DNA of 64,000 nucleotides from contig CM064868.1 in assembly GCA_032719365.1 (NCBI GenBank), forward strand, positions 15,542,463-15,606,462. The letters run 5' to 3'. The position numbers and the translations under genes were made by a program. The stretch is from Prinsepia uniflora (Eukaryota > Streptophyta > Magnoliopsida > Rosales > Rosaceae). Numbering within the stretch: position 1 is the first letter of the stretch; each line of letters starts with the position of its first letter. A model generated the notes under the pieces. The model ran no database searches and was not told the DNA's origin. It saw nothing but the letters and a program-made list of their open reading frames with translations. Positions 52,433-62,216 of this stretch are shown here, one piece after another.

Positions 52433-55400
52433 AGTTCTGTCTTCTAATTGGAAAAAGGAAATTCAGATTGAGGAGTGGATAACAATACTATTACAAAATC
52501 AGAATTAAAGTCACCAATGCTGAATTTTAGGTCTTTTAAGTAATGTCAGCAGCAAATCGGGTGAACGAAATTGAGAGATAGGGAAAAAACACCTAGAGCG
52601 ACAATCCTGCAAAGAGTGAGCGTAGATAATGAAATTGGTGTAAGAATCGATGGGGTTAGGATACCAAGGGAGTGTCGTAAGTTGCCAGATCGATAGTAAA
52701 AAAACAGAACTAATTACCTAAAATATGAGAGTGAGCGTTTAACTTCCCCGCCATCGTTAGTTTCTTTAATGACACTAGTAGGAAGATCCGTGTATTGCCG
52801 CAAGACTACTAAATTAATATAATAGATTTGTACATATCAAAACATCATTATTTACATAAAAAAATATTTATTTATTTCAAAAGATAAATAATTACATCGG
52901 TGACTAAATTAATAAAAATGGTACTTTACAAAAGATAGTTATTTTATACATTTATTCACAAAATGAAAGGAGCTTGTAGAACGCATCATCGTCATTGCAT
53001 TGTAAGTTAAAGGTAGAGAAAACACGTCTCACGTCTCTGTTAATAACGATGATAGAAAGGTTACTAGATTTAAAGACTTATTTACAATTACATTCTCTTT
53101 GGTTCTATGAATAGAACCTATATATGAATGGGGAGCACATAGTTTGAAGTTAAAAATGAACATGAGACTTCAGTGCATTAGCCAAAGGCTCACCTTTGGA
53201 ATAATTGATTTGATAAGCTTATACAGCAGCAACTTACCCACATTATATCCTGCCAACGAAGAAGTCCAAATAAAGGAACAAAAAATCATATGGATTGGCA
53301 GAAAAGGTTAGAAAATAAAAGCAGTTAAAGTATCCCAATAATTTTTCTTCCCTTATTGGAGTAAGAAACTGGGTAGATTAGATTGTTAGGAGTAGTATAT
53401 TGCAACATAAAATGACCTCGTCTTTGAATAATCATTATTTGTTTTAACCAACCAGATCTTCTCACATTTTCTACTACTATTATCATAATGAAGACACTCA
53501 AAGCACAAACTCCAAACAATAATATTAAATTAGTTTGCAACAAATAAAAACTCAAAACTCTATTCATAATACAAATACTAGGATAAAAAATAATACAACA
53601 AATAAAAATTTACCTTTAAAATCATAAAAAAGAAAACCGGATTCTTCTTCTTCTTCAATACTTGCCAAAAAAAAAAAAACAACATTTAAAACAATGATTC
53701 TATCAACCCTAAACCAATAATCTAACTTAACCATAAATTAATTAAAAGCCAACACTTTTACTCTAAACACCAAAACAAATTCAAACGCAAATAAAATTTA
53801 CCAGAACAAAGACGCAAAAACTAAATTCTTCTTCCCTCTCAACTATTCCAAAATCCATCCAAAAAATCAACGTGAAAAAGGAATAGATAAAACCAATGCC
53901 AACAACAATTTTGTGAGACTTTAAAAATAATAGAATCTCACTTGGATATATAAACAGAAAAACATAAACCTCACGTGGATACATTCTGAACATGTGATAA
54001 TTGACTCACTAACTCTTTCAAAAATTGAACATACAAAATTTCAAAAATAGTCCATTCAAACCAAAACAGAAGAAAATATGTGCAACTTTAATCCATATTT
54101 TGATCGAGATTTTAAATCCAAGAACTATTTTCAAAATCATATGAAAAGTAAGAACCTAAATCAAACATCAACAAACTTATCATCCAATTTAAAAAACAAA
54201 TCAATTATTTGCATATATGCCAGATTCCTGGCATCATTACTTTACAAAAGCTTTGAGTAGAAACATATTCAATTATTTTTCTTCTGTCTTTCTATAAACA
54301 CTTGTGTTTCATGAGTTACTAATAGCAGTAACTCATGCTCGCTATAGATATGCATATGAGATCTTACTTAACAAAAGAAACATTGATACGCGTATGAGAC
54401 ACTGGACAATATAATTTATCGATTCAATAAATCAATCTGAATAAACCCAACAATTTGTTCCTTTATTATTCCAAATAACCAACATGCAACAAGAATTCTA
54501 TAACTCTGTGACAAAATTGAATCAATAAATGAAGCAAAATGAAATAACATAAAAACAGACCTGATAATTTGATGTCTAATCGATTCGTGGCCGCATAAAC
54601 TGAAAGAAAAAGTAGAGGCAAAGAATGAGGGTGCAAGAACCTAATATGTAAGAAAATAAATTTACACTCGAGATGATTTAAAAACCATTATCACTGGGAG
54701 GTTTCAGGAACGTGGATTCAAAGGAATCAATTTTGTCATGTAGTTTTTGGTTGAATTTGATGGTGGAAGGAATGTTTAATACTCTAATTGGTAAAGATAA
54801 GACTCTGTGGATAGTGATAGATTGGATTGTGAGAGGATGATTTACCATTATCACGATGAGATGAGTTGCTATGGGATGAGTCCTGAATTGAGTCACGGTG
54901 AGTTGAGTCGCGATGGGATCACCCTTTGATTGAGTCATGATGGGTTAACTCGGATTCTTTTGATGGGTTGAAGAGATGAGCTCGATGAATTGCATGCCAT
55001 GAGATATGAGTTTGATAGAGAAATGAATTGAGTTGTAGAAAACTGAAGTCGAGAGATAGGGCAAAGATAGCATTGAGTCGCAAATTAGGTTGAGTCAAGA
55101 AGCAAGCTATCGATACAATGAAACATCTGCCTAATGAGAACAAATAAGTAATTTCATTGTTTATAACAAAGCAAATGAAGAAAAAAAGGGGTAAAATTGA
55201 CAAATCACTGTAGATGAACAGTGATTTAGCCAGTTCTCTTTTAGTATAGTTACTAGCAAGCGTGCCTGCGCGATGCTGTGGGTTTGAAAAGGCATATCCA
55301 AAGCCATAATTGCAATGCCTAATAAAAGAGCATATAGTCTATTTGTTTGAAGAGGCATATACAAAGTCACAATTACAGTACCTAATAAAGAGTATGTACA

Positions 55401-55969
55401 TTGCAGCAATAGCATTGGGAATTGATTGGTTGCATGTCAAAATTAGTCACTTGAAGATACCAAATGGTAAGAACAAAAATAAGAGAAGAATTTCATATTT
55501 TTTCTATCTAATAAAGATATGTTACTTCTATGGCAATTTGTAACATGATTGCTTTTAATCAATAGGTTGATAATAATGAGCATTAAACAAATGAAAGAAC
55601 AAATTAAATGTGAAAGCAAACAAAACGAAAGAATAGAAGTACCTTGTGAAAGAAAGGAAGATTGGCTCTAACTTTAGCACTGATTATGACTCTTTCAATC
55701 AATGTAATAGAAATGGCTAGTAGAAGAGAAAATAATGTTAGATGCAACAAAATCAATTAATTAGATTAGACGGAACTGAAATCCAATTTTGGAGATTTTA
55801 TAATTATAAATGCTTAAACAACTAAATTGAGAAGAGCCAAAATTCATCCTCAAATGTTCAAAATATGGTCTTTTGTTCATGGTTTTTTTGATGTTAATGA
55901 ATAGCATAGAATCAAACATGATTCACTTCTATCAATATTCATATGATAAATGAAATGCAGAAACAAACA
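52433..55969. other. AT-rich DNA without a recognised gene
   Basis: Short ORFs only; none has a recognisable domain. A local duplication of about 75 bp occurs at 55280-55400 (AAAAGGCATATCCAAAG / AAGAGGCATATACAAAG). Introns or UTRs of an unrecognised gene are possible. Confidence 0.4.
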
Positions 55970-56216
55970 TGAAGAATTTGCCAGAATGCCTTATTTTCAT
56001 TCATAGCCGAAATGCTGTATTTATACAGTGAAGGTAGAGATAACTGTTCACAGTTATCTCTCCTTATCTGTTTCTAGGACATAACTACCTACAGAACTAA
56101 CTTTGGACAGTTGTCCATTGACTAACCTTATATATCCTATATTATTTACAAGTGTACAATTATGAGTATACTGATGAACCTAGCTAGGATGTACGACTAG
56201 GGTATTCTATCTAACA
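55970..56216 (-). repeat. Copia 3' LTR
   Basis: 247 bp, similar to 61982-62216 but with an extra short GTTATCTCT-type insertion and several substitutions, so the element is not recent. Confidence 0.9.
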
Positions 56217-56230
56217 TCCCCCTGCAAACT
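56217..56230 (-). other. Copia polypurine tract
   Basis: Minus-strand TTTGCAGGGGGA directly precedes the 3' LTR. Confidence 0.75.
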
Positions 56231-57909
56231 AGGCACCCGATAGGTGACAAGTTTGGATGCAAGAGTGAAGTGGCGACATACAAAGAGCACTTTGGTAAAA
56301 GGATCAGCAAGCTGCACATCAGATAGGACAAACATGACATGGTGAGTTCCTGAAGCCATCCGTTCTAAGAGAAAATGGTAGTCCAAGGCTATATGTTTAG
56401 TGTGGGTATGAAAAACTGGATTTCTGGTCATAAAATTAGTGCTAAGGTTGTCACAGTAGAGTTTAATGGGCATGGCAAGGATGAAGGAGAAATCTGAGGG
56501 AGGTTCAGAGGGAGAGATTTTGAAGGGGAATTGATGTTCATTGAAAATAACATGTCTACTGATGTATACACGACCAGTGGGTATATGGAGGCATCTATAA
56601 CTAGCATGGTGCTGGTTATACCCGAGAAAGGTGCAATCTAGGGAGTGGGGTTCGATTTTATGGCTAATGTATGGGCCAAGGTATGGATAAAAAGTTGAAC
56701 CGAAGACACGGAGAGTGGTATGGTGGTTGTTTACCATAGAGAGTGAAGTAGGGAGTAGACCAATTGAGTATAGGTGTGGGAAGCACATTTATTAAGAAAA
56801 CAGCAGTGGAAACTGCTTCTGCCCAATAAAAATAGGGCAGACCAGCAGAGAAAAGTAATGTTCTCCCCATTTCAGAGATGTGCTTGTGTTTGCATTCAGC
56901 AAGGACATTTTGTTGGGGTGTGTAGGGATAGGAAAATCTATGTTGAATACCGTGCTGGTGACAGAAGGTTCGAAAGGTTTGATTATCAAATTCTTTGCCA
57001 CCATCACTTTGAAAGTGTTTGATGGTGGTGGAAAACTGGGTTTGGACATAGGTTAGGAACCTGGAAAAGTGGGAAAAGACCTCAGATTTGAGGCGTAGTG
57101 GAAAAATCCAGATGTACCTAGTGTAATCATCATTGAATAAAAGATAGTATCTAAAACCAGAAATGGAGGAGACAGGGGACATTCATACATTTGAATGAAC
57201 TAAATCAAAAACTTTTATTGATTGGTGTACAACAGGGGAAAAAGACAGCCTTGTTGATTTGCCTATTACACAACTATTACAGAATTGGGAAGTATCTAGT
57301 TGAGCTGTAGGAAGGATGCTGTTTTGGGAAGCCAGCACACGCAGGACCTGAGCAGATGGATGGCCTAAGCGGTTGTGCCACATATTTGAATTGGTGGTCA
57401 GCAAGGCTTGGGGAGTGGATGGATTGTGAGGAGTGATGGGGTACAAACCATCCTTACATGGGCCCTGAATTAGAATAGAGTTGGTGTGTAAATATTTAAT
57501 GATAAAATGAGTGGGGAAGAAGGTAATGCTAACTTGCTGGTCCTTATTAAACTAGGCAACAGATAAGAGATTTTTGCGAATGGAAGGGACGTGGAGGACA
57601 TCTGAGAGATTAAAAACATAAAATCTTGAGGAAAAACAGACATTACCAACGTAGTTGATGGGCAGAGTTGCTCCATTGCCAACCATCACATTGTTAGTGG
57701 AGGAGGGTGGTGGGTTCCGTGTAGGAGTAAGGTTCAGGATCATGTGATGTGTGGCACCACTATTTGGGTACCAATTAGGATCTGCAACATCGGCTAAATG
57801 AAGGCCAGTAAAGGCTTGAATGAGGTCATGGTCACTTTTCTGTTGGAGTTGGAGGCATTGGGCGGGAATGTGGACATGGCGATTACAAGACCAGCATTGT
57901 GGCCCAGAG
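56220..57909 (-). pseudogene. Copia protease, integrase and RNase H remnant, RT deleted
   Basis: In sense order: knuckle C-WSC-NRHVHI-PAQC (about 57890), protease NSGATHHM (about 57750), GAG-pre-integrase zinc domain WHNRLGHPS with CNSCVIGK (57446-57183), integrase core LLFNDDYTRY, FQSDGGKEF and YTPQQNVLAECKHKHI (57182-56664), integrase tail CTFLGYNQHHASYRC. At about 56480 the same open frame passes straight into IKLYCDNLSTNFMTRNPVFH and HTKHIALDYHF, the end of RNase H. The entire RT and most of RNase H are missing, joined in frame. Frame breaks occur elsewhere. Confidence 0.8.
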
Positions 57910-60900
57910 TGTCACGACCCATCCCAATCCCCCCGAGATTAACACGGGATGTGTCATGATCCAGTCTGACACGAAATGTCAGACAAAGGATAATGCAAAC
58001 CTTCAGCCCGACCGACTTCCAAAGCGCGCTAGGATCTGGTGGAGGAGTGTGATGTATCGGTCTCTACTACAGTCCGCATCCGCGATCAACCTGAAGGGCA
58101 TTAAAAACCAGAAAAGACTGTGAGTGGACGAAAAATAATAGTTTAATAAAACACATTTCATAAAAGACCTTTATGACCTTCACTAAAAAGCATGCATGCA
58201 TTCGAAAACCACTTATCAAACCATATGTTCAATTAACCATTATTAGGGTCTCAGCCCCAAATTCCGTAAATCCAAGTTATACGGGCCACTGCCCTAATCC
58301 ATTTACACAAATTCATAACATATCAACCATATGTGGGAACTCAGCCCAAAACCGTAAATCCGAGTATGTGGGTCATTGCCCAAATCTATTTTCTATTCAC
58401 AAAACACAATTTCACAAATCCAATAAATCATGTTTACCAATATCATATAACCAATCCTGTCACGGTTTTCAAAGTTATGCCCGTGCTACCCGGGGTCTCA
58501 AATCCAAGTCTCTCCAGGGTCCACCAAGGTCAATGTCGGCAGATCATTGACCCTCCCTGGGGGTTATAATCCATATAAGCCTTCCTGAGAGTAAGGTACC
58601 CAACGGGGGCGACTCCATTCAGTTAGTGCTCCATGAATACTCCGGGGTCCACCTAGGCCAACGACCCTCCCCAGAGGAGAAAATCCATAAATAAAGGATG
58701 GTATATGAAAACCATTTCGAAATCATTCTCAAAAACTTTCAAAAGATCCATACCCAGTCCCCATAAACCGTCATGAAACTAGAAATTCATTTTTTCCAAA
58801 TCCAAATCCAAATCCATTTAGGGTCTCTGAAACCGAAACCACATTTATAAACCATAAATAGGACTCATGCCCGATATCGTAACCAACTGGGCCTCAAGCC
58901 CGATCATGTAAACCAACTGGGCCTCAAGCCCGATTCATAAACCAACTGGGCCTCAAGCCTGAGTCCTTATTAAATCAAATGGACTCCAAGTCCAAGAGTT
59001 CGTAAATCAAATGGGTCTCATACCCGATTCCATATTTTCAAATCCGAAATCAACTTCACGAACCAATTGAGCCTCTAACCCGATAACGTAACTAAATGGA
59101 CTTCACGTCCGAGGGTTTCCAAAACAATTGGGTCTCTTGCCCGAGTTACCTTTTCAAATCCAAAACCATTTCATTAAGCCATTACTGAAACCATAGGCAC
59201 ATATAGTCAGTGTAAAACCATAATCCTCGATATACGTGCAGATACGTAAATCACCTCGAAATACGTGAAATCATGTAAATCACCAATCTATAATCATCAT
59301 GATAGAAATCATATCCATGAAACATATAAAACATTTATGCATGCATCACAGTTTAGAAATAAGGGTTCACTCATAGACCGTCCCACGTTGCAGCCTCGAT
59401 TTGCGTGCCGTAAGCCTCCCCGGGCTAATCACTGTCACCGGGACTCCCAAACCTGTCCAAATCACACTAGAGGGTTAATAACTACCTTATTAATCTTTCA
59501 TTGAAGCCCCGTAATTTTCCTGAATTTTTAACTATTTTTTAACTAGATCCTAAACCTTCGGACATCCCAAACTATATCGAAACGATGTCCGATCGACGTG
59601 AAACTAGTCCCAAAATGTTCGTTACATCGAATAGATTAAAAGTCATGTTGAACACATTCCCAAACTACCCTCCATGCGCCCTCACGCGTCGCCCAAAGGG
59701 GTTGTGCGTGAAAGCCACGCGCTTGCACTGTTCATCATCCCTAACCTCTGTCGAACCAAGTTCACTGGTTTCAACCGGTCCAGACCGACGAGACCGGATT
59801 CCCCCCTTTTCGACCTGTTTTCAGTCCAATTCAATCCCTAAAGCATCGTCCTCATATTTCTAGTCGATCCATGACTCCAAAATTAGAAAATAAGGGCTGA
59901 AAGTTACCTCCTTGATCAACGTTTGAACCTTCGATTTTCCTCGGCTGTCTTCAGCCACCATAGGCCACCCCAGGCTATGAAACCAGGCTCACTCTACTCC
60001 TAAGATCACTAGAAACCTTTTCTAATAAAAAAAATCGACCAAAACCCATTAAAAGCCTATATCCAAAATTCGAACCAAAACCTTACCAGTCACGGCACGC
60101 TGGCCACCGTCCATGGTAGGCTTCCATGTCAAGCCCTACAGCTCCCTTGCAACCTCAGGGACATGTGCCAACGAACCAAAACGACCAACAACTCCCAAAA
60201 TCGAAACTATGATTTTTGGAACCACTTCGGTCCCTTGCCTCCGAACCTGGCCACCGTGCACTGCCGTCCACGACAGCTCGACCCGTGGCCACCAGGCGAC
60301 TCGTCTCGATCTCCTTTCCAAGTTGCACTCAGGGTTCACAAGCAAAATGTGATGTTTGAAGGTTGTGAGTATGGTTGTGTCGTGTGTTTGTTTTGGGAGG
60401 GAAAATGGAGATGGTGCACGGGTTGGAGAAGAGAAGGTGAGGTTTGGTGGTGATGATCAGATAAGTGGATGGTGAGGATGAGGGGTGTGAGGGAAATGAA
60501 TGGCTGAGATTGGGAGAGAGTGGGTGAAGGAAATTATAAAATAAACAAATAATAATATTTTAATATTAAACTCACCAATCAAGATTGAGGTCCATAATTT
60601 GGGGTTAAGGGCCAATGAGATGAGTGACACTTCTCACTCATCCATTGGGCATGAATTAAATATCTCGGCCCACAAGAGTACAAATGTAATCCATCTCGAA
60701 ATTTGTGCAATAGTTTTCACGAACTTCCGTGAACCATAACTTTTCCGTTGAACGTCCGATTTCGATGTGCCGCTTGTCTACGGACTCGTGACGTCCCAAA
60801 CTACGTCATGGTCATCGGTCCTCGCACATTTGACTCCCCAAGTCAAAAGTGAACATTTTGCCTACGACCAGGGGTAAAACAGTCATTTTACACCGTTCGT

Positions 60901-60988
60901 CCGATTTTGTTCAACTAATCACCGATTAATCACACTAATCCTTCATTAGTCACTAATCTAATCCTGGAATTCGGGACAAGTTGTTACA
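57910..60988 (-). mobile_element. Solo LTR (LTR-G) nested in the copia element, TSD CAGAG
   Basis: Plus-strand ends TGTCACGACCCATCCC (57910) and TTGTTACA (60988), 3079 bp, with CAGAG at 57905-57909 and 60989-60993. Inside: CTGTGAGTGGAC (58118-58129), partner GTTCACTCATAG with two C-to-T changes (59365-59376), GCATGCATGC boxes near 58191 and 59337, hairpins (58245-59140), GC-rich block (about 59672-59724) and a conserved hairpin at 57964-57984. No pol sequence adjoins it. Confidence 0.92.
58245..59140. repeat. Hairpin array in LTR-G
   Basis: GGGC-CACT-GCCC at 58283-58294; GGGC-CTCAA-GCCC at 58889-58901 and two more copies; GGAC-TCCAA-GTCC at 58981-58993; GGGT-CTCAT-ACCC at 59013-59025; GGAC-TTCAC-GTCC at 59098-59110. 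Stems vary with kept pairing. Confidence 0.7.
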
Positions 60989-61969
60989 CAGAGGGTCGTG
61001 GAGTTGGGTTGGGGTAGGATCCAAGTATCCCTGCAGAAGAGTTTCGGGTAGAACCCCTAGGATAGGAAGGCCTGGGAGGTTTGTTCTATCGAGGACCACA
61101 CTGAAACTGTGGTCTCCCGTGAGCACTGTAGTAGGCATTGGGAGTAGGAATTGTGGTAGGGCTTACAGGTTGGACATAGAAAGCCGTGGGAGGAACAACC
61201 AGGGTAGGGTTAGCAGTGAAGGTTTGTTGGGCTTCAAAAGAGAGCAAACGTGCTCTGAGATCAAAAAAGAGAGGGAAGGGAGGGAAGTTCAACATTGTTG
61301 TAACAAGCATTGTGTATTCGGGGCCAAGGCCACGAAGAACTGTTGTGACTAGATCAATTGAGGAAAATCGTTGATTTATGGCAGCAAGGGAATCCGCTAG
61401 TGTTTTGGCATGGGTAAAATATTCATAAATGGATTTATGTCCCTTAGTGAGAGACATAAGTTAGAATCGAAGGTTTGTTGCATTAGCTAAGGACTACTGG
61501 GAAACATTTTGAGAGAGACATTCTCAGATGTCTCGAGAGGTGTTGAGTCCTACCAGTTGGGACATAATGGATTCAGTGAGAGTGGCTTGTAGCATGCTAA
61601 TTAGGATTTGGTCAATTTGATACCATTGATGATAGGCAGGGTTTGGTTGAGGGACAGTGGGAGAGGTGATAACAGACTGAAGTTTCAGACTAGGGGGAAG
61701 AGACAACAATTGTTTGTGGTGGCAATGTAGGGGGAGGAGCAGGGTGTGTTCCATCTATAAAACGCCAGTAGTTATGTCCTATGAGGAAGGGTTTGATCTG
61801 AGATTCCCAAAGGAGATAATTTGTCTCATTCAGTTTGACAGACACCAAGGTTGAAACATGATTAAGAGAGATTGAAGAGGAAAAGCATGAATCGGTTGCA
61901 ATAGTAGAAAGGAAGATTAGAGAGATTAGAGAGATTAGAGAAGGATCAATTATGGTGGTCAGACTTAGT
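60989..61969 (-). pseudogene. Copia gag remnant
   Basis: Minus frames read VKLNETNYLLWESQIKPFLI, NYWRFIDGTH, then YHQWYQIDQILISMLQATLT and, after stops, TKGHKSIYEYFTHAKTLADS and FFDLRARLLSFEAQ. This is the standard order of copia gag (UBN2-type domain). Stops lie near 61500. It continues across the inserted LTR into the zinc knuckle at 57.9 kb. Confidence 0.75.
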
Positions 61970-61981
61970 GCTCTGATACCA
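61970..61981 (-). other. Copia primer binding site, tRNA-iMet
   Basis: TGGTATCAGAGC on minus, directly adjoining the 5' LTR. Confidence 0.9.
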
Positions 61982-62216
61982 TGAAGAATTTTCCAGAATG
62001 TCTTATTTTCATTCATAGCCAAAAGGTTGTATTTATACAGTGAAGGGAGCTCCTTATCTGTTTCTACGACATAACTGCCTAGAAACTGCCTGCAGAACTA
62101 ACTTTGGACAGCTGTCCATTGACTAACCTTATCTGTCCTATATGTTTACAAGTGTACAATTATGAGTATACTGATGAACGTAGCTAGGATGTACGACTAG
62201 AGTATTCTATCTAACA
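61982..62216 (-). repeat. Copia 5' LTR
   Basis: 235 bp with TGTTAG...TTCTTCA sense ends; contains TATACAGTGAAGG-type sequence shared with the other LTR. Confidence 0.9.

Larger units (their letters stand above)
55970..62216 (-). mobile_element. Ty1/copia element with TSD AAACA and a nested solo LTR
   Basis: Short LTRs at 55970-56216 and 61982-62216 (sense TGTTAGATAG ... TTCTTCA), flanked by identical AAACA at 55965-55969 and 62217-62221. A tRNA-iMet primer site adjoins the right LTR and a purine tract the left. Order on minus: gag, CCHC knuckle, protease, integrase, then directly the end of RNase H; reverse transcriptase is missing. Excluding the 3084 bp added by the nested LTR and its target duplication, the element is about 3.16 kb, well short of a complete copia element. 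Non-autonomous and frameshifted. Confidence 0.9.
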
